Positions 1-8,396 of a DNA stretch of 56,218 bases are shown one piece after another. The DNA is from Bacillota bacterium (GTDB taxonomy: Bacteria > Bacillota > UBA4882 > UBA10575): positions 1 to 56,218 of the forward strand of contig DUOH01000020.1 in NCBI GenBank assembly GCA_012838955.1, read 5' to 3'. The position numbers were made by a program, and so were the translations under genes. The first letter of the stretch is position 1. The number at the start of each line of letters is the position of its first letter. The notes beneath the pieces are model-generated. The model did not search any database. It was given only the letters and a program-made list of their open reading frames with translations, and had not been told where the DNA came from.

Positions 1-800
1 CCCAAAGCCGCGGAGATTTGTTCCGCGGTTTCTTTGACCAAGGGTAAAAGGGTTTCCGTGATTCTCTCCATGGTCAGGCGGGTGGCCGGACCGGAGACGC
101 TCAGAGCGGCAATACACTTTGCCTCCTGGTTAAAGATGGGCGCTGCTACACACTGCAGGCCGACTTCATTCTCCTGCCGGTCCAGGGCAAATCCGTGTTT
201 TTTGACGCGGTGCAGCTCCTTGAGGAGTTGCGCGGGATCGGTAATGGTGTACGGGGTTTTGGCCGGTAATTCTTGATAGGCTAAATACTTCCGGAGGTCA
301 GCCTCGGGCAAGTGCGCCAAGAGTGTTTTACCGGCAGCGGTGGCATAAGCCGCGGCCCGTCTGCCAATATAGGAGCTGCAGCGCAAGGCGGTTGGTTGGC
401 TCAAGTCTTCCACTTTGTCAATGTAGACCACGTCATTACGGTCCAGGATCAGCAGATGGGCTGTTTCCCCGACCTCCATGGCCAGGCGCTCCAGAAACGG
501 ATGGGCGATACTCCGCACATCCAGTTGCTGTAGGTAAGCCTGGCCGATCTCGACTAGGTGGAGACCGATATTGTATTTCCGGGTCTCCGGATCCTGGGTT
601 AAGAAGCCAAACTCCGTCAAGGTAGAGACCAAATGATGGAGGGTGGACTTGTGCATGCCGAGTTCCGTGGCGAGCTCTTTAATGCTCAGGCTGCGCTGGG
701 CTTGGTAGATGGCCTCCATGATCAGGAGCGCTTTTCCTACAGAATTTACTCTATTCTTTTCTGCTGTCGGACGCGCAGACGCCCGCAGGTCTTTCTCCAT
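1..800 (-). CDS. kdgR: IclR-family transcriptional regulator, KdgR-like (3' end outside window)
   Basis: About 266 residues are visible and the gene runs off the left edge, so the C-terminus is missing. An N-terminal winged helix-turn-helix (about residues 35-65, SIKELATELGMHKSTLHHLV) is followed by an IclR-type effector domain with the stretch AAYATAAGKTLLAHL. IclR proteins are usually 245-270 aa, so little is lost. I chose the ATG at 798-800, about 9 nt after GAAGAG; an ATG at 804-806 is possible. It is the last gene of a minus-strand operon after a KDG kinase and KDPG aldolase, starting about 15 nt after the aldolase stop. IclR regulators beside these genes normally repress them until 2-keto-3-deoxygluconate or a relative binds. 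The palindrome at 2626-2640 is its likely operator. The family is certain; the ligand is inferred from neighbours. Confidence 0.88.
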   Translation of the reverse strand, partial: MEKDLRASARPTAEKNRVNSVGKALLIMEAIYQAQRSLSIKELATELGMHKSTLHHLVSTLTEFGFLTQDPETRKYNIGLHLVEIGQAYLQQLDVRSIAHPFLERLAMEVGETAHLLILDRNDVVYIDKVEDLSQPTALRCSSYIGRRAAAYATAAGKTLLAHLPEADLRKYLAYQELPAKTPYTITDPAQLLKELHRVKKHGFALDRQENEVGLQCVAAPIFNQEAKCIAALSVSGPATRLTMERITETLLPLVKETAEQISAAL

Positions 801-816
801 CTGCATCAACTCTTCT

Positions 817-1461
817 TTATTTTCTGGCTGTTTGTACCGCTCTAATGTATTTAGCCGCCAGGGCGCTGAGTTCCTCCCATTTCTTCCCGGCTACCAACTT
901 TTTGTCCACCAAGGCGCTGCCTACGCCGACAAAACAGGCGCCAGCCCTAATGAATTCTCCGGTGTTTTCCAGATTCACGCCGCCGGTGGGAGTGAGCCGC
1001 ACTTGCGGCAGGGGTCCTAAGACATCTTTGAAGAAGGACGGCCCCAGTTTGGTGGCGGGGAAGACCTTGACCACATCAGCCCCGGCCTCCCAGGCTCGCA
1101 GGATTTCGGTGGGGGTAAAGGCCCCCGGGATACAGGGCACGCTGTATCTTCGGCAAACTTTGATCACCTCAGTGTGCAGCACGGGGGAGACCACAAATTT
1201 GGCCCCTGCTAGAATAGCCGCGCGGGCGGTCTCCGGATCCAATACGCTGCCCACTCCGATGATGGCGTCTTCTCCCAATTTTTGTACGGCTTTGCTGATC
1301 GCCGCCAATGCTCCGGGTGAGGTCATGGTAATCTCCAGCGCCCGCACTCCCCCTTTGTGCAAGGCGATGGCGGTCTCCAACAGCTCCGCTGCGTTGTTTA
1401 CCCTGATCACAGCGACGATTCCCGTGTCAATAATGGCCTGTATATATCCTTCTTTATTCAT
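817..1461 (-). CDS. eda: KDPG/KHG aldolase (2-dehydro-3-deoxy-phosphogluconate aldolase)
   Basis: This 214-aa class I aldolase cleaves 2-keto-3-deoxy-6-phosphogluconate to pyruvate and glyceraldehyde-3-phosphate in the cytoplasm, the last step of the Entner-Doudoroff and uronate routes. The Schiff-base lysine is K132 in VKVFPA and the catalytic glutamate is E43 in ALEIT; TPTGG is the phosphate-binding stretch. The length matches the family (about 205-215 aa). The reading frame stays open upstream into the kinase gene, but the ATG at 1459-1461 has AAGGAG about 9 nt ahead of it and gives the canonical N-terminus, so I use it. It lies about 65 nt downstream of the KDG kinase stop and just before the IclR gene, so the three form one operon. 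Confidence 0.95.
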   Translation of the reverse strand: MNKEGYIQAIIDTGIVAVIRVNNAAELLETAIALHKGGVRALEITMTSPGALAAISKAVQKLGEDAIIGVGSVLDPETARAAILAGAKFVVSPVLHTEVIKVCRRYSVPCIPGAFTPTEILRAWEAGADVVKVFPATKLGPSFFKDVLGPLPQVRLTPTGGVNLENTGEFIRAGACFVGVGSALVDKKLVAGKKWEELSALAAKYIRAVQTARK

Positions 1462-1526
1462 TTTTTTCCGCTCCTTCTTTTGAGAAATTTTACTTTCAGG
1501 AAAGAAGGTAGGTGGCGCCTTCATTT

Positions 1527-2552
1527 TTATCTTTGCACCCGGCCGGAGGCGTCGCCGGCCGCCAGGTTCTCGACTTCTTCTACGGAAACCAGGTTGAAGT
1601 CGCCAAAGATGGTATGCTTCAGGCAAGAGGCGGCCACCGCGAACTCCAAGGCCTCTTTGGCGGATTTGCCGGAGAGCAGGGCATAGATTAACCCACCGGC
1701 GAAGGAATCGCCCCCGCCGACCCGGTCGACGATGTGCACCTCATAGATGCGGGAGCGAAAATACTCCCGGCCGTCGTAGAGCAGGGCGGACCAGTTGTTG
1801 TCAGAAGCGGAGAGGCTTTCTCTGAGGGTGATGGCGACTTTCTCCAAGCCGAAACAGTCGGCCAGTTTCTGAGCGACTTCTCTGTACCCTTCTTCGTTTA
1901 GTCTTCCGGTGGTAACATCCGTGGCGGCCGCTTTAATCCCGAAGACTTTTTCCGCGTCTTCTTCATTACCGATCACCACGTCCACATACTCCATTAAGCC
2001 GCTCATCACTTGGTTGGCCTTCTCCGGAGTCCACAACTTTTTTCTGTAGTTCAAGTCGGCGCTGACCTTAACTCCATTGGCTTTCGCGGCTTTCACCGCT
2101 TCAAAGGTGACAGCGGCCGCTCCGTCGCTCAAGGCCGGAGTAATCCCGGTAAAATGGAACCACTGGGCGCCGCTGAAGATTTCGTCCCAAGGGAACTCCC
2201 CCGGCTTTACTTGGGATATGGCGGAGTACGCCCGGTCATAAACGACCTTGGAAGGCCTTTGAGAGGCGCCCATTTCCAGGAAGTAGATTCCCAACCGCTC
2301 TCCGCCTCTGGCGATGTAGTCGGTGCGCACGCCGAATCTGCGCAGGTGGTTGACGGCGGCTTGACCGATTTCGTGTGGTGGCGCTTTGGTGACGAAATAG
2401 GAGTCCAGACCATAATGGGCCAGGGAAGCCGCGACGTTGGCCTCTCCGCCTCCATACACCACCTCAAACTTTTCCGCTTGCACGAACCGTTGATAGCCGG
2501 GGGGTGAAAGACGCAACATGATTTCACCAAAGGTAACCACTTTTTTCTTCAT
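1527..2552 (-). CDS. kdgK: 2-keto-3-deoxygluconate kinase (PfkB family)
   Basis: This 341-aa sugar kinase phosphorylates 2-keto-3-deoxygluconate with ATP to give KDPG, the substrate of the next gene's aldolase. The PfkB/ribokinase fold is shown by the N-terminal GEIMLRL and YGGGEANVA sugar-binding stretches and the C-terminal signature RVGGGDSFAGGL, where D282 is the expected catalytic base. The start ATG at 2550-2552 has GGGAG about 9 nt upstream; an in-frame GTG 27 nt further upstream lacks a ribosome site. It is the first gene of the kdgK-eda-iclR operon, transcribed from the promoter at 2657-2686 and probably repressed at 2626-2640. Upstream uronate isomerases or dehydratases are not in this window, so the sugar source is not known. 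Confidence 0.93.
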   Translation of the reverse strand: MKKKVVTFGEIMLRLSPPGYQRFVQAEKFEVVYGGGEANVAASLAHYGLDSYFVTKAPPHEIGQAAVNHLRRFGVRTDYIARGGERLGIYFLEMGASQRPSKVVYDRAYSAISQVKPGEFPWDEIFSGAQWFHFTGITPALSDGAAAVTFEAVKAAKANGVKVSADLNYRKKLWTPEKANQVMSGLMEYVDVVIGNEEDAEKVFGIKAAATDVTTGRLNEEGYREVAQKLADCFGLEKVAITLRESLSASDNNWSALLYDGREYFRSRIYEVHIVDRVGGGDSFAGGLIYALLSGKSAKEALEFAVAASCLKHTIFGDFNLVSVEEVENLAAGDASGRVQR

Positions 2553-2625
2553 TTTCCCAGTCTCCCTTCGTTTTTCCACACAGAACCGGCGACTGCGGGA
2601 GATAGGTTATATTTGTTTCTTAATA

Positions 2626-2686
2626 TGAAACGCCGTTTCTGTATTCCAATATTTTTAGCATACGCTGATCTCCGGACTTCTGTCAA
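2626..2686 (-). promoter_or_regulatory. kdg operon promoter with KdgR-like operator
   Basis: On the minus strand TTGACA (2681-2686) and TATGCT (2657-2662) are 18 nt apart, a good sigma-A promoter. Just after the expected start lies TGAAAC-GCC-GTTTCT (2626-2640), with perfect arms GAAAC/GTTTC around 3 nt. Enterobacterial KdgR boxes have the same core with a TGAAAC half-site. A repressor here would block early elongation. Confidence 0.7.
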
Positions 2687-2872
2687 GAGGTTTCTGTAAA
2701 ATCTCCGGCCTGCTTTGGTGTGTCAGTCAAGCAGCAGATGACTTACTGAGCACCGGCGGAGGATGAGGACGCCTTAACCAGGAACTCCCTGCAGGAACTG
2801 GAATATCCAGACTAGAAAAGAACTTGTAGCTTATGGAGTTTTTGTATATGGGATTATAGGGGGATTCCGGCG

Positions 2873-4273
2873 ATGAAAGGCATCAAAACATCCCTGGTCA
2901 GACGCGGAAGTTTGTTGTTGGCGCTGATGGTAACGGTTTTTCCGGTCCTCGCGTTCACGGCGTCGGCCCGGGCAACAGAAGCGGAGCCAACCATTAAGGT
3001 GATGACCTTGAACCTGCATAACGGCAGGGATCTGCAGGGGAGGGATAATCTTCAGCGCTTCTTGGAGCTTCTGGCAGAGGAAGAGCCGGACCTGGTCGCC
3101 CTCCAGGAGGTGGAAAGGCGTCATCTGGAGATTTTGCAGTCTACCGGCTGGAACGTGGCGGTCGGCTTTAACGCCAACCGTCCGGACTTTCGTTTTGGAA
3201 ACGTGGTGATGACTCCCCACCGTATTGTCTATGAACGCCACCATTATCTGCCGGGGGAATTGGAACAACGGGGAATCAACGAGGTGGCGGTGGAGATCAA
3301 CGGCCGGTACTTTTATGTGCTCAATACCCACCTGGGACTGAGTAGAGTGGAACGGGAGGGACAAATGGCAGAGATTCTTCGGATCGCGGATTATTTGGAA
3401 GGGCCGCTCTTACTGACCGGCGATTTTAATGTCGGATCTTATGATGCGCTCTTTACCATGCTGCCTCCGGGTTTTGCCGAGGCTGGAAACGTATTTGACT
3501 TACCCAACACCTTTCCTCTGTCCAATCCGAAGTACCGTATTGACCTGATCTGGTTCTCACCGGACTGGGAGCCCCTGGGCGGGCAGGTCTTGCCGTGGGA
3601 ACATTCGGATCATTTACCGGTCACCGCCGAACTCCGACTGAAAACCGGCGCGGGCGCGGACCGGGCTGCAGAGCCCAAGCGGGTGCAGATTCCGGCGTAT
3701 GATTGGCAATACCATCCTGTACTGCCCGACGTCGGAAGAAGGAGCGGAGCAGCGGAGTTTTCCTTCCGGGGCACTGGGAACCAGGGCCTTTCCTCCGCCC
3801 GGCTCACCGTACCCATCTGGCCTGCGCTGTCCTTTACCGGAGTGGTTACTCGGGCGGACCCGGCCTCCGGCCAGTCGGATGCTGATGATGAAGCCAGGTT
3901 GATTGTGGATTATTACTTTAAGGAACTGGACTTCCGGGATTACTTTTCTTTACTGGGTTACCGGGGAAGAGCGGAGTTTTCCTTATTTGCCGAGCACACC
4001 CCGGAGCAGAGGGGGGCCTTTGGCCTCAAGCAGTATTATCGGTGGAGTAATCGGTTGGGGACCAGTTTAATCACGGGGTTTTCCGATAAGTTCTTCTGGT
4101 CTGTGGAAGGCGCCTATCTGCCTACGGAGCGGATCGGCTGGCAACTAAAGATTGATCGGGAGGGGGACTTCTCCACCGGGGTCTCGTATACCGTCAATAA
4201 GCATCTGGTGATCAAGACCAGTTATTCTCTGTCAACGGAGAAACTCACCTTAACCCTGGGGTTCTATGAATAG
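2873..4273 (+). CDS. Secreted endonuclease/exonuclease/phosphatase-fold protein with C-terminal beta-barrel-like domain
   Basis: This 466-aa protein starts with a signal peptide (KR-rich start, hydrophobic residues about 12-30, ASA-x-A cleavage region). Residues about 40-260 are an EEP (DNase I-like) domain: TLNLHNGRD, LQEVERR, NTHLG, LTGDFN and the final EHSDHLPV carry the expected metal-binding and catalytic Asn, Glu, Asp and His residues. Residues about 285-466 are different: repeated 8-11 residue strands with alternating hydrophobic and polar residues and aromatic edges, ending LTLTLGFYE, as in outer-membrane beta-barrels. The substrate (nucleic acid, phospholipid or sugar phosphate) cannot be told. 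The start ATG follows GGGGGA. It is a single gene, with a terminator at 4279-4303. The EEP call is firm; the barrel is inference from pattern. Confidence 0.8.
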   Translation: MKGIKTSLVRRGSLLLALMVTVFPVLAFTASARATEAEPTIKVMTLNLHNGRDLQGRDNLQRFLELLAEEEPDLVALQEVERRHLEILQSTGWNVAVGFNANRPDFRFGNVVMTPHRIVYERHHYLPGELEQRGINEVAVEINGRYFYVLNTHLGLSRVEREGQMAEILRIADYLEGPLLLTGDFNVGSYDALFTMLPPGFAEAGNVFDLPNTFPLSNPKYRIDLIWFSPDWEPLGGQVLPWEHSDHLPVTAELRLKTGAGADRAAEPKRVQIPAYDWQYHPVLPDVGRRSGAAEFSFRGTGNQGLSSARLTVPIWPALSFTGVVTRADPASGQSDADDEARLIVDYYFKELDFRDYFSLLGYRGRAEFSLFAEHTPEQRGAFGLKQYYRWSNRLGTSLITGFSDKFFWSVEGAYLPTERIGWQLKIDREGDFSTGVSYTVNKHLVIKTSYSLSTEKLTLTLGFYE

Positions 4274-4278
4274 TAAAA

Positions 4279-4303
4279 AAACCTCCCAGAAGGGAGGTTT
4301 TGT
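4279..4303. terminator. Bidirectional rho-independent terminator
   Basis: A 9-bp stem (aaacctccc at 4279-4287 with gggaggttt at 4292-4300) and 4-nt loop lies between two convergent genes. An A-run sits on the left, so it acts best as a terminator for the minus-strand gene but serves both. Confidence 0.75.
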
Positions 4304-4324
4304 GCCTACCGGGGGTGTAGGCGG

Positions 4325-4687
4325 TTATAAAACATTAATATTCCAGTTTTGGCCGTTGTTGGTGTCCCAGTTCCCCGCGGGATCTTTGAAACAGAAATTT
4401 ATCTCCCGCTCTCCCTCGAAATAGACGTCCACCCCGAAACTGCCGTCTTCCTCTTTTTCCATCTTTACGGTTTTACCAGGAGTCTTCCAACCGTCAAATC
4501 CGTAGTGCAGAAAGACTTCATTCGCACCGGATTCCTTCAGCAAGCCCTGGTACTTAATGCGAAAGGAATCTACTGAGCGGTTCAGGTCCGAAGAGACCGA
4601 GACGCGGTAATCCGCTAAGGCGCCAAACTCATAATTGTTTTGGGGATTAAATCGTAAAGCCTTCTGCATTCTTTTGACCAAGCCCAT
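4325..4687 (-). CDS. Stand-alone starch-binding module (CBM25-like)
   Basis: This 120-aa protein has no signal peptide. Residues about 50-120 match the CBM25-type carbohydrate-binding fold: NEVFLHYGFDGW, then ...KMEKEEDGSF, then INFCFKDPAGNW and the closing DTNNGQNW motif, whose aromatic residues normally contact alpha-glucan. The first 45 residues are a short polar stretch of unknown role. The start is set by a very strong site, AAAGGAGGTG, 6 nt before the ATG. Such modules usually sit in secreted amylases; here it is alone and apparently cytoplasmic, so it may bind glycogen or act as a regulatory subunit. It is monocistronic and convergent with the preceding gene. Confidence 0.8.
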   Translation of the reverse strand: MGLVKRMQKALRFNPQNNYEFGALADYRVSVSSDLNRSVDSFRIKYQGLLKESGANEVFLHYGFDGWKTPGKTVKMEKEEDGSFGVDVYFEGEREINFCFKDPAGNWDTNNGQNWNINVL

Positions 4688-5162
4688 GCTTACACCTCCT
4701 TTACCTTATTATCTATTCTTCCACCTAAAGCCCTAAATCTGTAGGTGAATGATTACCGATTTCGACAAATGTTGTGAGCACCGCTCCGGTAGGCAGCGGG
4801 CTCTGCTGCCGTTCGCCGGTGGCAGGCGTAAAGCAAGAAGAGCCGAAGTCATACTCGGACTTCGACTCTTCAATCCATAAGAGGTGAAGGGTAAAAGAAA
4901 CTCGTACAGTTAATTACCACCCTGACCTCTGATGGAGTATTTATATATTAACCGGATTTTTCAGGCGCAAACATGGAAAATTCTGAGACTTTTTCGCAGC
5001 TAGGCAGGTTTGTCCGATTATATGCAGAATATTGGTGAATAGTAAGGACGGTGGGCCGTGTCAATCCGCCGGACTGCGGAGAAGAGGGACCGGACGGCGC
5101 CAGACCGGATGGTGACCGCAGGCGGAAGCGGCTGCTCAAAGTAGGAAGAGGAGGAATACTGG
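4688..5162. other. Intergenic region with one long inverted repeat
   Basis: There is no convincing gene. It holds a stem-loop at 4837-4871 with 14-nt arms (gaagagccgaagtc / gacttcgactcttc, one mismatch) and a 7-nt loop, not followed by a T-run. The leader of the following alcohol dehydrogenase lies at the right end; I see no clear promoter. Confidence 0.5.
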
Positions 5163-6326
5163 ATGGAGAATTTTGTCTTTCAGAACCCGACGAAGATTAT
5201 TTTTGGGAGAGACACCGAGCGGCAAGTGGGGATGGAAGTCAAACAGTATACGGATCGGGTCTTGCTGCATTACGGCGGAGGCAGTATCAAAAAGAGCGGC
5301 CTCTATGACCGGGTGGTCGCATCGCTGAAAGAAGCCGGGGTCGACTTTGTTGAGCTCTCCGGAGTGCAGCCGAATCCCAGGATAGGTTTGATCAGAGAAG
5401 GAGTTGAGCTCTGCCGGAAACACGGGATCCGGTTTATTCTGGCGGTGGGCGGCGGCAGTGTCATCGATTCGGCGAAAGGGATCGCCGTCGGTGTGCCGTA
5501 TGAGGGGGATGTCTGGGATTTTTACCTGCAAAAGGCAGTCGTGAAACAGGCTTTGCCTGTCGGTGTGGTGCTGACGATTCCGGCGGCTGGAAGTGAAACA
5601 AGTCCGGCCAGTGTGGTTACGAACGAGGAGGGCGCTTTGAAGCGGGACATCGGCACGGACCTGATCCGACCTAAGTTTGCCATCCTCAACCCGGAGCTCA
5701 CCTTTACGCTACCACCGTACCAGACTGCTTGCGGGGCGGCGGATATTATGGCCCATGTGATGGAGAGGTACTTTACCAGAGTGAAGGAGACGGATCTAAC
5801 GGACCGGCTGTGTGAGTCCACCCTTAGGACGGTGATTAAGTATACTCCCCTGGCTTTGCAGAATCCTACGGACTATGCGGCCCGGGCCGAGCTGATGTGG
5901 GCCAGTACGGTGGCGCATAGTGATTTGTTGGGCACCGGACGGATCGGGGACTGGGCTTCGCACATGATCGAACACGAGCTCAGCGGGATCTATGACGTGG
6001 CGCACGGGGCCGGTTTAGCCGTGGTCTTTCCGGCCTGGATGCAATACGTCTACCAAGAGGATGTGCGTGTCTTTGCCAAATTTGCCACCCGGGTCTGGGG
6101 GGTGGAGCCTGACTTTGCTGATCTGGAAAGCACAGCCCTGGCCGGTATTGAGCGGGTGAAGGATTTCTTCCGCTCCATTGGGCTGCCAGTGACTTTGACT
6201 GAGCTTAAGATAGGGACGGACCGGCTGGAGGAGATGGCTGCCAAGTGCACGGAGAGGGGGCCGGTGGGGAACTTTAAACGGCTGGATCGGGAAGACGTGC
6301 ACCGGATTTACCGGTTGGCCTTGTGA
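5163..6326 (+). CDS. Iron-containing alcohol dehydrogenase (BdhA/YqhD type)
   Basis: This 387-aa group III NAD(P)H-dependent alcohol dehydrogenase interconverts aldehydes (butyraldehyde-like) and alcohols. GGGSVIDSAKG (about residues 94-104) is the coenzyme-binding stretch, with Asp, His and His metal ligands in AADIMAHVME, ASHMIEHELSG and DVAHGAGLAVV. The full length equals that of family members such as butanol dehydrogenase and YqhD. The ATG follows AGGAGGAA. It is transcribed alone or with the polX gene 79 nt downstream. In a fermenter it would regenerate NAD(P)+ by reducing aldehydes; whether the cofactor is NADH or NADPH cannot be decided here. Confidence 0.92.
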   Translation: MENFVFQNPTKIIFGRDTERQVGMEVKQYTDRVLLHYGGGSIKKSGLYDRVVASLKEAGVDFVELSGVQPNPRIGLIREGVELCRKHGIRFILAVGGGSVIDSAKGIAVGVPYEGDVWDFYLQKAVVKQALPVGVVLTIPAAGSETSPASVVTNEEGALKRDIGTDLIRPKFAILNPELTFTLPPYQTACGAADIMAHVMERYFTRVKETDLTDRLCESTLRTVIKYTPLALQNPTDYAARAELMWASTVAHSDLLGTGRIGDWASHMIEHELSGIYDVAHGAGLAVVFPAWMQYVYQEDVRVFAKFATRVWGVEPDFADLESTALAGIERVKDFFRSIGLPVTLTELKIGTDRLEEMAAKCTERGPVGNFKRLDREDVHRIYRLAL

Positions 6327-6405
6327 TCAGCGGCTCTAAGCATGGGCGGGACCGGAAGGTGGCGGAAGAAGATTTTATGCGCTATGGTCCGGCCCGACCA
6401 AAGAG

Positions 6406-8157
6406 GTGAGCGTCATCGACAGGCATGAATTGGCCTGTATCTTTAATGAAATCGGGATCTTGCTTGAATTAAAAGGGGAGAATCCCTTTAAGATCAGGGC
6501 ATACTATAATGCAGCCCGGACTCTGGAGAATCTCCAAGAGGATCTGGAGGTTTTAATCAGGGAGAATCGGTTGCGAGAGACGCCCGGATTTGGGGCGGCC
6601 ATCGCCGGAAAGATCCTGGAGTGGTGGAAGACGGGCAGCATTGAGTATTATGAAAACTTAAAGGCAACCACGCCAGGCGGTCTAATGGAGCTTTTGCGGA
6701 TCCCCGGTTTGGGGCCGAAGAAGGTTGCTGCTCTCTACTCCGCTTTGGGGATTACGGATCTGGCGATGCTGGAAGCGGCCTGCGTAGAGAATAAACTCTT
6801 AACCATCCCCGGCTTTGGCCGGAAGACGCAGGAAAAGATCTGCGCCGGAATTCAGTTCCTCCGGCAACAGCAGGGTGCTTTTTTGTGGACGGAGGGGATG
6901 GGCTGGGCGCTGCGCATCCGGGAAGCACTGGTCGGCCGGGCGGGGATTGAGCGGATTGAGATCGCCGGTAGTCTCCGCCGGTACCAGCCGGTATGCAAGG
7001 ACCTCGCTTTGGTGGTGGCTACCGGTACGCCCCAAGCGGCAACGGCCTATTTGGGCCATGCGGATTTTCACCGTAGTTTGGAGGCGGCGGTGGAGAGTCT
7101 GAACGCGGTAGGGGATGGCAGAAGTTGGCTCAGGCTCAATAATGGGCTGAAGGTAGACTTCATGGTGGTGGCCCCTGAGGCTCTTCCCCATGCTGTACAG
7201 TACTTGACCGGCAGTAAGGAGCATAATGCGGCTCTGCGCCGCCTGGCGCAGGGGATGGGATATAAGCTCACCGCGGAGGGACTCTTTAAGGACGGGCAAA
7301 GGATGTTTTGCCGGGACGAGGAAGAGCTCTATCACCGGTTGGGCCTGGCCTATATCCCGCCTGAACTACGGGAGAACCTGGGGGAGATTGAGGCCGCCGC
7401 CGGGCAGAGCTTGCCGCGGTTGGTGGAAGCGCAAGACCTCAAAGGCCTCTTTCATGTGCACACCACTTATAGCGATGGAGTGAATACCCTGCGGGAATTG
7501 GTGGAGGCGGCGCTCAACAAGGGTTATACATATTTGGGAGTGGCGGACCATAGCCGGGCCGCTGTTTATGCTCACGGGTTAAATGAAGAAGCGCTGCGCA
7601 GGCAGTTTGCGGAGATAGATCAGTTAAACCAGGAATACCGCGGTTTTAAGATCTTCAAGGGGATTGAGGCTGATATCTTATCCTCCGGGGAACTCGATTA
7701 TGACCCGGAGATCTTGGCCAAGTTTGATTTTGTCATCGGTTCGGTCCATTCGCACTTCGGGATGGCTAAGGAGGAGATGACCAACAGGCTCTTAAAGGCC
7801 ATGGATAATCCCTACCTGACTATGCTGGGGCATCCGACCGGCCGGATCTTGTTGGAACGCCCGGCTTATGCGGTGGATCTCCATGCTGTCCTGGCCAAAG
7901 CGGCGGAGAAGGGGATAATTATCGAGTTCAACGCCAGTCCTTACCGGCTGGATTTGGACTGGCGCTGGTGTCGGCAGGCCAAAGAGCTGGGCGTGAAGAT
8001 TACCATCAATCCGGACGCCCATAGTATTAGCGAGCTTGAGCTGGCGCGTAGCGGAGCGATGTTCGCTCGTAAGGGTTGGCTGGAGAAGGATGATGTCTTT
8101 AATACCAAGTCTGCCCAGGAGATCGAGGAGTATTTTCAGGCCCGCGCCTCACATTAG
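6406..8157 (+). CDS. polX: PolX-type DNA polymerase/3'-5' exonuclease with altered polymerase site
   Basis: This 583-aa bacterial family X repair protein has the usual order: 8-kDa-like helix-hairpin-helix region (residues 1-150, including IPGLGPKKV and IPGFGRK), polymerase palm (about 165-300), and C-terminal PHP exonuclease (about 348-575). The PHP metal residues are intact (FHVHTTYSDG, VADHSR, EADIL, VHSHFG, GHPTGR, NPDAH). In the palm, GSLRR (189-192) and TGSKEHN are intact, but the catalytic Asp-x-Asp reads K-D-L-A: A201 (codon GCT, 7006-7008) replaces the second aspartate. D199 and the third aspartate D251 remain. The GTG at 6406 is the likely start but its ribosome site is weak. The exonuclease or AP-site role is probably retained and polymerization impaired. 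Confidence 0.92.
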   Translation: MSVIDRHELACIFNEIGILLELKGENPFKIRAYYNAARTLENLQEDLEVLIRENRLRETPGFGAAIAGKILEWWKTGSIEYYENLKATTPGGLMELLRIPGLGPKKVAALYSALGITDLAMLEAACVENKLLTIPGFGRKTQEKICAGIQFLRQQQGAFLWTEGMGWALRIREALVGRAGIERIEIAGSLRRYQPVCKDLALVVATGTPQAATAYLGHADFHRSLEAAVESLNAVGDGRSWLRLNNGLKVDFMVVAPEALPHAVQYLTGSKEHNAALRRLAQGMGYKLTAEGLFKDGQRMFCRDEEELYHRLGLAYIPPELRENLGEIEAAAGQSLPRLVEAQDLKGLFHVHTTYSDGVNTLRELVEAALNKGYTYLGVADHSRAAVYAHGLNEEALRRQFAEIDQLNQEYRGFKIFKGIEADILSSGELDYDPEILAKFDFVIGSVHSHFGMAKEEMTNRLLKAMDNPYLTMLGHPTGRILLERPAYAVDLHAVLAKAAEKGIIIEFNASPYRLDLDWRWCRQAKELGVKITINPDAHSISELELARSGAMFARKGWLEKDDVFNTKSAQEIEEYFQARASH

Positions 8158-8294
8158 AACCGATTAGCAGTGGACCCTCCATCCGGCTGACTTCTTGGCG
8201 GCCGACGCCGCGCCGGGGAAAAGTTACAAAGGCACAGTCCGTTTCCGGGAAAAAATCATATCCTATTATAAAAACACAAAAGGGGTTGAGATAC

Positions 8295-8396
8295 ATGCCT
8301 GGAATGATGGATGTGTTTAGATCTTCGGATGGGTGGAGCTTCTTACTCTTCTTAATTTTAATCCTCTTGATCTTCGGCGCCTTAGGCGGATGTTAA
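8295..8396 (+). CDS. Small YjcZ-like sporulation membrane peptide
   Basis: This is a 33-residue peptide with a short polar start (MPGMMDVFRSSDGW) and a single hydrophobic span, SFLLFLILILLIFGALGG, ending in Cys. The G-x-FLLFLILxLLIFG pattern resembles the YjcZ/spore-associated small membrane peptides of bacilli and clostridia. AGGGG about 9 nt before the ATG and a strong terminator at 8471-8502 support a real gene. Its place is presumably a forespore or mother-cell membrane. Family assignment rests on pattern only. Confidence 0.65.
   Translation: MPGMMDVFRSSDGWSFLLFLILILLIFGALGGC

Noticed and set aside
845-1483. Long open frame opposite the KDPG aldolase gene
   Set aside because: It is antisense to a gene with clear motifs, a common artefact of GC-rich codon structure.
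1461-1626. Open reading frame extension upstream of the KDPG aldolase start
   Set aside because: The extension overlaps the kinase gene, has no ribosome site and codes a low-complexity Arg/Gly stretch, while the ATG at 1459-1461 has an AAGGAG site and the right family N-terminus.
4837-4871. 14-nt inverted repeat as a terminator
   Set aside because: It is not followed by a T-run and lies downstream of no plus-strand gene, so I describe it only as an inverted repeat.
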